The position numbers and the translations under genes are program-made. This document shows positions 15,117 through 26,000 of a stretch of DNA of 52,584 nt, one piece after another. Each line of letters opens with the position of its first letter. The first letter of the stretch is position 1. Under the pieces are notes generated by a model. It worked only from the letters and a program-made list of their open reading frames with translations, ran no database searches and was not told the origin of the DNA. This stretch comes from a virus, in IMG/VR virus record IMGVR_UViG_3300006802_016771, positions 1 to 52,584 of that record; one strand, 5' to 3'.

Positions 15117-15780
15117 ATTTACCGAATTTTATATCATCTTTGAATAATTCACTTATTCTATTTATCAAGATTTCATCATTTTGATAATATTTCTCGTAAT
15201 CAAACTCAGTGGTTTTATTAACCCAGGGCATTTCTTGTATATTTAATCGCGAACAGAGTTCTGGCATTTCGTCTTCTAGCTTATAAAAATCACCAACTAT
15301 TGTACCATTGACACTAAGCCATGAAATCTGTTGATCGCTCTGACTCCATGCCCGACCCGTTGAATCTGAGTATTCTATTTCCTCTGCGTGACCATCAACG
15401 AAGAAACCCCCTGGCATCCATGAGTTCCGAAAGCCTTCGTAGGATAATCTTGGGTGATCCTCTTGCGCCCAACCTTGATCACTCATTCGGTGGGCAAGTT
15501 TTAAATTATACAAATATATAGAAACACACCTAGCCCATGGATTCCTAATTATAGCAATTGGTCTTAACCCCTTCGGTATCTCATCCCTCCAGTAGTGCCA
15601 CTTATTGTGCCTAACATCAGACTTTGACTGAATCCTGGTGACATGATTTTCTTGTGGGAAGATATTACCTAAATTCGATAAAGCCTTATTTCTTCCATAA
15701 AATGATGCATTATTAACAGAACTACCCGCATTTTTGGGGATGTGTATAAAGCACCAGCCATCAAACTCATTATAAATCAT
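15100..15780 (-). CDS. Sulfotransferase family protein
   Basis: 226 residues with FIHIPKNAGSSVN (11-23) as 5'-phosphosulfate-binding loop and AIIRNPWARCVSIYLY as 3'-phosphate-binding segment. This is one of three sulfotransferases in the window; it is only loosely similar to the one at 11.7-12.4 kb, so recent duplication is unlikely. It overlaps both neighbours and is probably co-translated with the glycosyltransferases. The predicted reaction is transfer of sulfate from PAPS to a sugar hydroxyl. Confidence 0.8.
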   Translation of the reverse strand: MIYNEFDGWCFIHIPKNAGSSVNNASFYGRNKALSNLGNIFPQENHVTRIQSKSDVRHNKWHYWRDEIPKGLRPIAIIRNPWARCVSIYLYNLKLAHRMSDQGWAQEDHPRLSYEGFRNSWMPGGFFVDGHAEEIEYSDSTGRAWSQSDQQISWLSVNGTIVGDFYKLEDEMPELCSRLNIQEMPWVNKTTEFDYEKYYQNDEILINRISELFKDDIKFGKYEFSK

Positions 15781-17413
15781 TAATGAACTCCCTTAAATCA
15801 TCAGGTATATAATTTATTAAAAATGAATACAGAGCGTTATAACCTTTCTGTAAACCCTTATCTGCTTTCACATAAGATTCTTTGAAGGTATGAAAATGGA
15901 ATGATTTAGACTTAGACCATTTAGTGTAATCACTACTTAATACTAAATTTGAATCATCCCAAGTTTTACGAAACCTTGAAAACCCAACATTGTGCGTTTC
16001 ATCAAACTCACCGACGGTAAAATAGTTTTTAAACTTCTCCATCCCTTTTTGCTCATAAAATGAAGATTCATTTAAATAAATATCCTTCCATCTTTTAGGA
16101 ACATCTTTATTAGAGACCCATATATATCCCGCATTGAATTTTCCATATTGTTCATCAAGTTCTTTACCTGCTCCCATTTCATGAAAATGCGGAGACAGCA
16201 TAATGTCTTTATTTAATAAATCATCATGTAGTGTGCTAGTTATTATGATGTCTGAATCAAGGAAGAATGTCCTCCTTGCGGATTCCATTGCCCACTCTAT
16301 GCAATCCATTTTTTTGTAAATTATTTTTGGATTATGAAAATTATTATGCAGTTTTACTTTACCCGTATCTACTTCTTTTAATTTACTTTCATCCAACTCA
16401 TTCCTAAAGTGTACATCATTAAATGAAAATTTCCTCAAATATGAACTTGTCGCTTTATCTGATAAAACATAAACAGGGCATTTATAGAGTCGTCTTATTG
16501 ATTTCAACAAAACTGCTGCCTCTTTCTTGTTTTCTTTGGTAGCCACAAAACTAAATGATCCAACTTCAAGGCCCTGGTTTATATAAAAAGTATTAGTGGA
16601 TTCGCCAGCAGCGTAATCCACTATATCATTGGGTATGTTTTGCTTAACCCAATCATTAAATAAATTTTGCCTAGTTATTATTGTATTATTTCTATAACCA
16701 AAATTTATCAATCTAGCGTGAATGGAATAGATATACTTCCAGTTATAACTCGGTGGATTAAAGGTTATTCTTTGCTCTCCATTCAAATATTTCTGGGGAT
16801 AGGAACCTCTCCAAAATCCAAAATTATGACCCCGACTAAAGTGAAAAACATCAAAATATTCAGACAACCAAATCAATCCTTGTTGTTCATAGAACTCGCT
16901 TTTGTATAAAAAAATCTCTCTCCATATATCAGCAACCTCAACTTTATTCGCATAAAGGTATCCAGCATTATACACCCCATATAACCCAGATTGTAGTTGC
17001 CTATCCCACCCATAATAGTGAGGAGATAAATAGACGTCCGCACCCTTGAAAATTGCTTTATCAACCCTATCTACTATTATTACATCAGAATCTATAAATA
17101 ACGTATTGCCAGCTTCCCTTATAGCCCATGCAAGCGTGTCCATTTTTGTGGCAATAACCTCCATTCTATGATGAGATGCCACATGATTAGGGTGTTCTTT
17201 TTTTATGCTTTCGCGATAAAGTTGCAGGATTTCATTGGTTGCTAAGTTTTTAGTGAAAACATACTTGAACGGCAATTTCTTTATGTAATCCGCTGTTTGC
17301 TGATCACACCCTATGTAAATCGGTAAATCCTTATATATTCTTCGTATTGCATAAATGCATAAACCAGCCTCTTTCCGTATACCCGCAGTGCATACCAAGG
17401 AAAATGAATTCAT
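15770..17413 (-). CDS. Tandem-duplicated GT-A-like glycosyltransferase
   Basis: 547 residues made of two similar halves. Each begins SFSLVCTAG or SFSFVATKE, has a D-x-D block (LFIDSDVIIV; FFLDSDIIIT), then LSPH(Y/F), YNAGYLYAN or FNAGYIWVS, an SEFYEQQG or SSFYEQKG segment and HNFGFWR or HNVGFSR. This is the layout of nucleotide-sugar transferases with a D-x-D metal site. Both halves keep the motif, so both may be active. The chosen start is the ATG that overlaps the oxygenase stop (ATGA); a TTG two codons earlier is less likely. Confidence 0.7.
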   Translation of the reverse strand: MNSFSLVCTAGIRKEAGLCIYAIRRIYKDLPIYIGCDQQTADYIKKLPFKYVFTKNLATNEILQLYRESIKKEHPNHVASHHRMEVIATKMDTLAWAIREAGNTLFIDSDVIIVDRVDKAIFKGADVYLSPHYYGWDRQLQSGLYGVYNAGYLYANKVEVADIWREIFLYKSEFYEQQGLIWLSEYFDVFHFSRGHNFGFWRGSYPQKYLNGEQRITFNPPSYNWKYIYSIHARLINFGYRNNTIITRQNLFNDWVKQNIPNDIVDYAAGESTNTFYINQGLEVGSFSFVATKENKKEAAVLLKSIRRLYKCPVYVLSDKATSSYLRKFSFNDVHFRNELDESKLKEVDTGKVKLHNNFHNPKIIYKKMDCIEWAMESARRTFFLDSDIIITSTLHDDLLNKDIMLSPHFHEMGAGKELDEQYGKFNAGYIWVSNKDVPKRWKDIYLNESSFYEQKGMEKFKNYFTVGEFDETHNVGFSRFRKTWDDSNLVLSSDYTKWSKSKSFHFHTFKESYVKADKGLQKGYNALYSFLINYIPDDLREFINDL

Positions 17414-18027
17414 TTCCAACGAGGCCCAATGACCCAGCCTACTAATGATCTCCTGATTCCCTTGGATATAGGATTGACCCTATGACGCATTCTGCTGTCA
17501 AATATAGTAAGGTTGCCTTGACCCTTCTCCATTTCGTGTAAATTGCCTTGGTTGTCTTCAATTTCTAGCTCACCGCCCTTGTAATCGTTTGCGCCATTTA
17601 GTTGCAATGAAAATGACAATTTACGGACATGCTCGCCCATTAGCATAACCTTATCCTCGGCTGAACTGGTTTCTGATGAGGGAATAATTTTACACTCGTA
17701 AGCAGTATCTATATCCTGATCTCTATGCCATGAGTAAAATTGATCCTTTCCATAAATGGTATATTGCAAAGAGCCATCATCATAGTCCGTTATGTCATAA
17801 CGGAAGTTGTTATTATTTGCTTGCTGAATATAGTACCAAATAAACCCTCCCAACCAATTTGATGCATCTAGGAAGAAAACTTTACTATCACGAATAGTTT
17901 TATTTAAATCATCCCCATCTATTAATCCATCAACAGCTTCATTCTCGAAGGTTACTAGTTGATTAAGGGCTTCATTTATCATTATTTTAGGTAATTTAGT
18001 TTGAAACCAATATATAGTGTTTGCCAT
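17410..18027 (-). CDS. 2OG-Fe(II) oxygenase, prolyl-hydroxylase-like
   Basis: 205 residues. The iron-binding facial triad is visible: YSWHRDQD (His 101, Asp 103) and RMRHRVNP (His 182), with Arg 192 in KGIRRSLVGWVIGP as the 2-oxoglutarate anchor. The layout matches PKHD/P4H-type dioxygenases common in phages of aquatic bacteria. Substrate is unknown. The collagen-like fibre encoded upstream in the same strand block has Gly-Gly-Pro and Gly-Gly-Lys triplets, so hydroxylation of fibre Pro or Lys is an attractive inference. AGGAG lies 8 nt before the ATG and overlaps the end of the upstream gene. Confidence 0.8.
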   Translation of the reverse strand: MANTIYWFQTKLPKIMINEALNQLVTFENEAVDGLIDGDDLNKTIRDSKVFFLDASNWLGGFIWYYIQQANNNNFRYDITDYDDGSLQYTIYGKDQFYSWHRDQDIDTAYECKIIPSSETSSAEDKVMLMGEHVRKLSFSLQLNGANDYKGGELEIEDNQGNLHEMEKGQGNLTIFDSRMRHRVNPISKGIRRSLVGWVIGPRWK

Positions 18028-18030
18028 GTT

Positions 18031-18327
18031 TTACTCCTTTAATTTATACCAAGTTCTTTTTTTATACTTACCACATTTAGCAAGGTAGGAGCCATCATGG
18101 CGAATAGCTTTTCCTGAGTCAAGAAGACTTCTCATCATTTTTAGAGACTTAACTTCTCCAACGCCCCACATTTCCCTAACTTCCACCAAGGTGTACCAAC
18201 CTTCTGGGTAACCAGGTGGAACATCGCCTAGCCCTAATGCTTCAGCTAGGGCTGCCGACCATAAATCTTTATCTCGCTTGCCAGAGCCCACCCCTTTAGA
18301 CCTTTTTTTGCCTGAAATACTTCCCAT
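18031..18327 (-). CDS. Hypothetical small basic protein, possible winged helix
   Basis: 98 residues with a basic Ser/Gly-rich tail at the start (SGKKRSKGVGSGKR) and a C-terminal part that looks like a small helical DNA-binding fold (GWYTLVEVREMWGVGEVKSL). Not recognised. The frame overlaps the end of the metallophosphoesterase gene by 82 nt, unusually long for this genome, and no Shine-Dalgarno precedes the ATG. An internal start may be used instead. Confidence 0.5.
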   Translation of the reverse strand: MGSISGKKRSKGVGSGKRDKDLWSAALAEALGLGDVPPGYPEGWYTLVEVREMWGVGEVKSLKMMRSLLDSGKAIRHDGSYLAKCGKYKKRTWYKLKE

Positions 18328-18989
18328 TGTTTTGCGTCCGTATATCCATAAGCAAAACCATTGCGATGAGTCAATCTATTTGGCCAATGCTTATTGTACT
18401 GCATGTCGGTTGTAGCTAAACAACCAACTGCCATTCCTGCTGCACCCCCGACTCTTTGAGTGCCTGATTGCCCTATTGAGTGCGTATGGCCATGTAATAC
18501 CACACCCCCATTTGGGGAATATGTGTCGGCGTGTCTTTTTGTTGCGTATATTCCCGCAAAGTAGCCATGAATAAATCTAACTTTACCGATGTCATAGTAG
18601 CCACTTGAGGCATCATAGGGTATAATTTTGCAATTAATACTTTTGCATTTCTTTTCTATATCTCTCACGCCCTGTTTTGCCAAATCCATAACAAGGCCAA
18701 CACTATCATGTTCTGCTGTTTTCCATAAACGAGCATCATGATTTCCCAATAATAAAACATTTGGCTTAAATTTACTAAGGAACTCCAAACCTGCGTAAAC
18801 ATCAGCTTCCATGCTCTCGGCTCGCTCTGCAGGCCCTGCCCCTTTTCTTAGGGGTCGGAAATCGAATAGGTCGCCACCAAATACTTTTTTATCAGGCTTA
18901 AAATCTTTTATGAACTGCAGGAGAACATCCACAGATTCCGTATCTTGGTGGTCGCCATGGAGGTCACTGGCGAACACAAATTTCTTCAT
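18246..18989 (-). CDS. Calcineurin-like metallophosphoesterase
   Basis: 247 residues with the full set of metallophosphoesterase motifs: SDLHGDH (8-14), GGDLFDF (38-44), LLGNHDAR (80-87), a later FIHG (139-142) and HGHTH (166-170). These bind the two metal ions. The substrate may be a phosphodiester, phosphomonoester or nucleotide; sequence alone does not tell. It sits between the putative lysis membrane proteins and the glycan block and starts with an ATGA overlap. Confidence 0.85.
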   Translation of the reverse strand: MKKFVFASDLHGDHQDTESVDVLLQFIKDFKPDKKVFGGDLFDFRPLRKGAGPAERAESMEADVYAGLEFLSKFKPNVLLLGNHDARLWKTAEHDSVGLVMDLAKQGVRDIEKKCKSINCKIIPYDASSGYYDIGKVRFIHGYFAGIYATKRHADTYSPNGGVVLHGHTHSIGQSGTQRVGGAAGMAVGCLATTDMQYNKHWPNRLTHRNGFAYGYTDAKQWEVFQAKKGLKGWALASEIKIYGRQP

Positions 18990-19210
18990 TTTTTTGTAGA
19001 TTTCCTTTTGTAACTCTTCTTTGGCTTAGCTAGGGCTACAGGGGCTACATCCTTGATGTTCTTGTACTCCTTAATAAGTTTCTGTACCAGGATTAGTACC
19101 GTTAGCACACCTGTAAGTGTAGCCAACATGGGGTTTACATATTGGTTTAATAAAAACGTAGTGGCAGTCCCACCAGTTCCCATGAGTATAGTTGAGTTTA
19201 TATCATTCAT
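18986..19210 (-). CDS. Small membrane protein, holin-like
   Basis: 74 residues: a short N-terminus, a hydrophobic region of about 35 residues (TATTFLLNQYVNPMLATL, GVLTVLILVQKLI) enough for one or two membrane spans, and a strongly basic C-terminal tail (KPKKSYKRKSTKK). Size, hydrophobic span and charged tail fit a holin. The start is the ATG overlapping the stop of the upstream membrane protein gene (ATGA); the frame extends much further upstream but only as a shadow. No endolysin is recognised nearby, so the role is tentative. Confidence 0.6.
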   Translation of the reverse strand: MNDINSTILMGTGGTATTFLLNQYVNPMLATLTGVLTVLILVQKLIKEYKNIKDVAPVALAKPKKSYKRKSTKK

Positions 19211-19671
19211 TGTTTTCCTGATGGTCCGAAATAAAAACCTATTATTGCGGGGTAGACCACAGTGGTCGTGACGAGAGCAATGTGCCCACTTGAGATTGTG
19301 ACTTGATCTTGGCTTGCTTGCCAACTGATGAGCCCAAACAAGATTTCGTTTCTTCCTTCTCCATTGAGGTTTGTAAGGGTAACGATTTGGGCTTCTGGAT
19401 AAAGGGTACAAAGGATTGTGACCGCACTGAGGGTAGACATCCCGATAACAGCCAGCAAACGGCGAGTACCACGAACAAACTTGCCACCATCGCCTTGATT
19501 GAGCTCAGCTTGAAGTCTAAGGAAATTATCGCTCGTTCGAGCCTCTCTCGCCATTTCAAGATCGTGCTTGTGCTGACGGGCTTCAAAAATATAACCAAAC
19601 ACGCCCTTAAGAATAGCGCCCATAGCCGTAGAACCACCACCAGTGATAAACAACGTAAGTAGTTCACCCAT
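19207..19671 (-). CDS. Membrane protein, possible lysis or holin partner
   Basis: 154 residues. Hydrophobic segments lie near the N-terminus (LLTLFITGGGSTAMGAILKG), in the middle (LLAVIGMSTLSAVTILCTL) and at the C-terminus (HIALVTTTVVYPAIIGFYFG). Between the first two is a charged helix (FEARQHKHDLEMAREARTS). This pattern of an amphipathic helix between membrane spans occurs in a group of uncharacterised phage proteins near lysis genes. I placed the start at the ATG 2 nt after the upstream stop; a TTG at 19683 overlaps that stop and is possible. Confidence 0.55.
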   Translation of the reverse strand: MGELLTLFITGGGSTAMGAILKGVFGYIFEARQHKHDLEMAREARTSDNFLRLQAELNQGDGGKFVRGTRRLLAVIGMSTLSAVTILCTLYPEAQIVTLTNLNGEGRNEILFGLISWQASQDQVTISSGHIALVTTTVVYPAIIGFYFGPSGKQ

Positions 19672-19672
19672 C

Positions 19673-20038
19673 TCACTGCTCAATAAAGTCGCTATGACCT
19701 TCGACTTTATCCCTTATGCGATCCAATTCTTTTTCAAGATACTTAATTCTTTCAAATTGTTGATAATCTGATGTGATTGGCTCATCTTGCTTTGCTACTA
19801 GGCTATCCAAGTCAGCCTTTGCTTGTTCTGCAAATTTTTCGATATGCATCATGCGAGCAGATAAGTCCCCTAACATAGTCCCTTCATGCTGAACTCTTCC
19901 TAATCCATTGTCTAGTTCATTTATTTTATTCCATATAACAGAATAGCCCCATACGCATGTGCCAACAATAGCGATAACCTTCGCCATGAATGCGAGGTTT
20001 GCTTTGACTTGGACATTATCTCCTACCTCAGTAGCCAT
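19673..20038 (-). CDS. Single-TM coiled-coil protein
   Basis: 121 residues: a short N-terminus, one membrane span near residues 15-33 (FMAKVIAIVGTCVWGYSVIW) and a long charged helical C-terminal part (MMHIEKFAEQAKADLDSL, KYLEKELDRIRDKV) likely to form a coiled coil. This resembles small phage lysis-region proteins such as i-spanin-like products, but no lipoprotein partner is seen. The frame extends to 20131, but TTGACA lies exactly 14 nt before the ATG at 20038, the spacing seen in eight other genes, and no Shine-Dalgarno precedes any start. Chosen on that basis. Confidence 0.6.
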   Translation of the reverse strand: MATEVGDNVQVKANLAFMAKVIAIVGTCVWGYSVIWNKINELDNGLGRVQHEGTMLGDLSARMMHIEKFAEQAKADLDSLVAKQDEPITSDYQQFERIKYLEKELDRIRDKVEGHSDFIEQ

Positions 20039-20052
20039 GTGATAAGTGTTTT

Positions 20053-20058
20053 TGTCAA
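20053..20058 (-). promoter_or_regulatory. TTGACA element, 14 nt before ATG of coiled-coil membrane protein
   Basis: Minus-strand TTGACA with 14 nt to the ATG at 20038. It lies just past the fibre stop codon, in the gap between the two genes. Confidence 0.55.
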
Positions 20059-20060
20059 CC

Positions 20061-23000
20061 TTAAGGAACGACTTTACCTTCCTTACTTTTTGCCCCTGAT
20101 CTTGTCCCCTTGTATTCAACAATCGAGTCACCCTGAGTGCTCATAAGTTGTTTTTCCAATCGACCACCCCCCATATATACATAATCAGGATTATCAATAT
20201 CACTTAATCTCGTAATAATTACGCCAAAATCAAGTAGCCTGGAAGGACTTGAGTAGTATTTTCTCCACCTTGTGTCATCGGCAGGATGCTCGCGAGTCAT
20301 GGCTTCAATGTGGGCGGTCTTTGCATAGAATTGAAGCCTGTTAGCATAATATCTGCTATGCTTAACATAAGGGGTTCTTGTGGGCTTACCCCTAGTGCTT
20401 GCAATAGGGTTGCCATCCTTATACGCGATTTCATTGAATCTTATCGTTAATGCGTGCTCTACCGAGTCCGTTCCCTTGTGGTTCTCTGTCTCAAATTTAG
20501 AGGATGGTGAAACATCCCCATATTTCTCCCCGCCCTTGTCCTTTTTTGCACTATATGGATCACCATCTAATTCTTTCCATCCACGTTTTACAACTTCAAT
20601 GATAAAGGACTTGGATGATGAAGAGGTGAACACAGAGGGCACTTTAGCATCACATACTTCGGTATTAGCATTATTATAAATCCCCCCAGGAATCTTTGGA
20701 GCACATGGGTTGGGTGCGCAGCATGAGTTATTATTTGAGTAAGTCTTAAACCCAGGTGTGCCCTTGCCTTTGCATACAGGGTCACCTACTTTACACTGGC
20801 CATCCACTTTTGCTTCTGCTCTATATCCAATTTTACAAGGTGGATCAGAGCCTAGAACGATTTCTTTACAATCTATATCACACGTACTGTTTCTGTATTT
20901 TTTATTATAGTTTAATTGTGGATAGATATAGGGATGTCCATAATCAAAATCCCTCATATCATATTCAGCTGGTTCTCTATTCTCAACACTTGATGGAAGT
21001 CTTCCATTCCAGTTCGGGTTTGATAAAATACTACGATGGAAAACCTTACACCACCCATGTTCTTCGGGATCAACATGCGCTCCATGATATCTTAATTCAT
21101 TTAGATAATTCCCAGACTCACCTGACACATCTGTGTTAGAGAAAAGACTATCATCCCCAGTGGGTAAACCCTGAGGAACAGCGAATGTTTTTCTTACCCA
21201 CCTTATATTTCCAATGCCTCTGAAAACCTTCCATGCTCCCTTGCCCATCCACACTGATGAAATATCAAAAGGAAAATGCATACCCCAAGCTATAGAAACA
21301 TCTGCGGGCCAAGAGTTGGCTCTAACCATTCTATTAGGAAGTCTAATTTTTGGGTAGTAGTTGTTCGGGCAACTAGATACATTGGGTCTCCATAAGTGAC
21401 GAGCAGGGCATTTTACCATGACAGGGACATCCTTTTCGCAAAAAAGCATGTGCCTACACTTGGGATGATACTTAGAATCAAGCTTGAATTTTCTATATAT
21501 AAACCAATCTAATTCCTCCCACTCCTTTACTAATCGAGATTGTATTGTTTCATTGAAATTTGGCTCTCTGATCTTCTTGTAATCTATACCTATATTTGTT
21601 TCCTTTTTTTCAGAAATTACATAACCTTCGCAATTCTCGAGGAACTTTGGAACTTCAATGTAATCCCATTCTACGGGCATATTTTCATATGTTTCTAGCG
21701 AAGTTGGTACTTCATAAATTTTCCAGGTTTTTGGTATGTGAGCTTCAATAGGTTCATTGGTAAATGCATAAAATTCGCGGAGCTTCCAATCTATTATTAC
21801 CTTTTCTGACTTATATTGTGTGGGGATTGATAATCTCTCATATGTCGCAGGGAGCCTAGGCTTCTCTGTTTCTGTAACCGCTACGAAGGGTAGCAAAGTT
21901 TTTATGAATTTTTTTGTTTCAAAATTAGTTGGGATTTTTTCTGTATTAGTAGAATCAACAAGCTTAAATTCGTTAAAAGTGCTAGGATAACTTATGTCTA
22001 TTATATTTTCAGGCAAATTAACAGATGCGGTAGTAACTGGTATCTTGAAATCAGCAAACATATCTGGGTAGAAAATAGTCTCAAGTTCTTTAATGGACGT
22101 TATGTCACTAAACTCAATAGGACTTTTAATATCCTTATATTTTTTGGGGACATCTACACTTTTTGTGTAAACTTCACTCGCTGTTACTTTATTTAAGGTA
22201 TATACGGTTACATCTTCAGTACTCTTCACACCTTGCGATGCTCCATTCTTTGAAGGTGTATTAATAGCAAAAGTGTTCCAAACAGTTGGCACAGAAGAGC
22301 CATCCATAATATCAACTTTTAAGATTTGATAAGTAAATGGATCAATCGTGACTGTCCCCGAGACCTGTCCGCATGTGCCTGGGGTATAGCTAATTAAAGC
22401 GCCCTCACCGCCTTTACCTCCTTTTCCTCCCTTTCCTCCAGGACCTCCTTTGCCACCTTTACCGCCCTCACCGCCTTTGCCGCCCATGCCGCGCGTGCCG
22501 CCTTTTCCACCTTTGCCACCAGGACCTCCAGGACCTCCAGGACCACCAGGACCTCCCTTGCCACCTTGACCGCCTCGACCGCCTCGACCGCCTTTGCCGC
22601 CCTGACCACCTTTTCCACCTTGACCACCTCGACCGCCCATGCCGCCCATGCCGCCCTTGCCGCCTTTGCCGCCTTTGCCGCCTTTGCCGCCTCGACCACC
22701 AACGCCTCCAATTCCACCTTTTCCACCTCTGCCACCTTGACCGCCAGCGCCACCTCTGCCGCCTCGACCACCGCGACCGCCAGTGCCGCCTTTGCCGCCT
22801 CGACCGCCTCTACCTCCAGGACCTCCAGGACCTCCAGGACCGCCGTAACATGGGGGGCCACAACTAGAGCCACCCCCAGGGCTTCCAAGGCTTCCAGGGC
22901 TTCCAGGTTCTCCACCCGCTCCATTCCCTCCATCAACACCAAAATCACCATGAGCACCGCTCCACCCCCCTGGGCCATAGCTTCCTTCACTGCCACCACT

Positions 23001-26000
23001 ACCGCCGGCTCCTGAAGAACCTAAGCTTCCGAAGTCTCCACTAGAACCTGCTCCACCCGTAAAACCCGCTGTGCCACCTGCGCCACCTTCACCGCCGGCC
23101 CCATCAATCCCATCAATCCCATCTTCACCACCATCCCCAAGGGCTCCACGCTCACCACCTTCGCCTGTAAATCCAAAATTGCCTAGTACCCCCGAATCCC
23201 CGCTTTCCCCCTCTTTTCCATCTTTAGCACTTTTCCCATCTTTCCCGAGTTCACCATCTTCACCGTCTTCACCATCTGCTCCATCTTCTCCGTCTTCTCC
23301 ATCTATGCCATCTATGCCAGGTTCTCCATCTTTACCATCTAAGCCTTCTTCACCCTCGCCTGGAGGGCCTATATCTACAACTGGCTGCTTGCACCCCTTG
23401 AGTGTAATATCATGGCTCGCGGTAAGGTTTGCCGTTCTATCTTCCTCATCAAAGAAGTAATACTTGAGCTTCTCTTCGCCACTTATTACCGAAACATATT
23501 CTTGGAAAATTTTAATCTTATCAATGCTTTCAAGTTCTTTTATCGCTAGAATATTCTTTTGGCTTTTGATTTGTGCTACATCGACTGTATTTACGGTTGA
23601 TATAACCTTTACGGATTGTGTGCCGTCGACTCCCTGCGCGCCCTCAAACTTTGTTGCGACATTATAATATTCTGTGGACTTAACACCTTGTGAGTCAGCC
23701 CAATTTACGGGTAACCCCTCTTGCCTATATGATGTAGGTAGATCATATTTCTTTACTGCAGTAAAAGCTTTAGCGTCGCTCCAATCTACGGGTACGCCAA
23801 CAGTGGTGTATGATGCAGGTAGATTATATTCTGTATATTTTGTCGGAATTTCAATATCTTCTGTTTCCTTAATAGCCTGGCTATTCACAGATTTAAATAT
23901 GGTTGTGCGATATTCGAGACTTACCGTAAAATAATAATACTTAGGAGTTTTACCCAACAAGTATGTATCATCTTTGACGTGCTGGACCATGTCTTTAAAA
24001 TAATCAACACCTCCCTCTTCACCAACTAATGCCGTCTTCCAACTTTTTGGTAACATAGTGGTATCATATTCGTCGACACTAGTTATATCAGCATATTTAT
24101 ATGGGTAATAAGATTTACGGAGATCATTTGCCCCCCATATTCTCATTTTTTCACATAATTTAATGGGAATTTGAGCATTTTCTAGTAATTTTTGAGCTTG
24201 AAACTCATCTTCCCAGGCTTCAAATGCCGCAAATTTTTTGAGATTATGAAGTGTTTTTGGTATCCATTTCTTAGTACCATCAGGGTCTTTAATTGGAAGT
24301 TCAAACACTTTTCTCTCAATTGGTGCTTCAAGTGGACTAATTTCACTTTCAACCCATTTCTTTTGCTTTTTCTTCGTTTCAACTTCAATTCTATCAGGAA
24401 ATGGAATATCCCTCCATGTGGAAGGACAAGCATTTCCTCCAGTAAATTGTCTTGGTCCATCCAAGAAATACATTTGATCATCAGTTGTTTTACATGGATA
24501 CCATTTAGTTTTTGGCTTGTTATCTTGAAATACTAATGTAGTAGGGCATGATGGACTCATTGAGCAATATGGCGCCCCATGTGACCCATCAACATACGGG
24601 ATCGCGCCGTGTGGCTTTAGCACCCCATTATGCGGACAATATTTCGGTGACACAGTGCAACTCCCTGTTGTTTTTCCTCCCTCTCGGAAACCAAACTGGA
24701 TAGGAACGCCATAGTTATTGGCTTTAGTATTAGCTGAAAGCAAGTGATACCCAGCTTCATTTATACCATGTTTACAGTATTCACCATACGGGTAGTTTGG
24801 GTCAGGCGGAAAAGGATTCGTGGCAACATTGCGACCATATTTCTGGATATCTCGTTGTCCCTTGAAGTACCCATAACGTAGGTTTTGTGATATTTCACTT
24901 GATCTTGACCAGACAGACCTAAATTCTGTCGTTGTTGTCCCATCGGTAAAAACTGGAACCCACAGTGTTTCATATGTAATTTTCGGTATTTCCCAACAAC
25001 CTATTTTCCAATGACACATTTCAGGTATAGCTTGTATGAAACCAAATCCATTTCTCATTTGGCTCGTCACAAATTGTTTTTCGGATGCTAATGGCTGGTC
25101 AGCAGTTGTACGATAAGGGCTTGCCATCCGCAAACCTCTGAACTGGTAGTCTTTCTTTTCCTTACAGATTGAAGATTTCTTGCATCTTAAATCCCCAGCG
25201 TGCTTGTGGTTTAAATTATCAAAATCGCGCCCAGTTATGTCCGAAGTTAGTGACCGACTATCTCCCGAACCCATGCCCACTGAATTATACCAAGGGCGAA
25301 TTACAGCGTCATGATTTATGCATTGTAGGGGTGCGTTTGTGGCGTTTAATAGACGGAATGAAAAATTAACATTTGCTTGGAAGTCGCCTAAATTTCTTGT
25401 TGTAGTATTTAAGGTTTCATACATTACAGCCACAGTTCTTTCAGGAGTAGACTTATCACCTTCATCACGATAGCCCCCTACTGTCGCCCACTTCACTGTT
25501 GTCCTAGCTGGATAATTCATGGATGGCTCATCATCCTCATGTGACATGAAAGTAGATGAATCCATTTCAATTTTATAAACCCCTGGCTCTAGAAATTCGA
25601 TACACGACCTAGCGTATTTATTTGGACTATTGAAACTGTCTTCGGCTGATATATTCTTTGCTCGTTTTTTAAAGGTATCAATCCTCATCTTGGCTATTGC
25701 CCTGCCAGTTGTAGAGAGTGGTTGAAGAAAATTACATACATCCAATGGAAGTGTTTTACATTCATACCCATAACCAATAGCGTTACCCCCACTTTGATTA
25801 TCAGCTGGAATAACAGGAGCAGTGAATGGTTGACCCGGAAATGGGTTCAATGCATGTAAGCCTCCATCTGTGTATCTGTCTTCCCTGCCATCTCTCCTTG
25901 AGCGCTTTCCAGGGTCTTGCCCAATTGTGCCCACTATATCATCCCAACCATCGCTCTGAAAAGCGAAGTGTGCGGTTGATATAGGGTTGGGCTGGCGCGC

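Noticed and set aside
19242-19676. 144-codon minus-strand frame overlapping the membrane protein gene
   Set aside because: No motif; the other frame has ordered membrane segments and coupled start and stop.
22394-22999. 201-codon minus-strand frame in the collagen region, rich in Ala, Val and Glu
   Set aside because: Frame shadow of the GC-rich Gly-X-Y repeats; low complexity and no own signals.
22396-23372. CRISPR-like array
   Set aside because: The DNA repeats are Gly-X-Y codons inside a long open frame, with no regular repeat-spacer structure.
22566-23460. Plus-strand Ser/Pro- and Ala/Thr-rich frames opposite the collagen region
   Set aside because: Antisense of Gly-X-Y codons; composition is dictated by the repeat.
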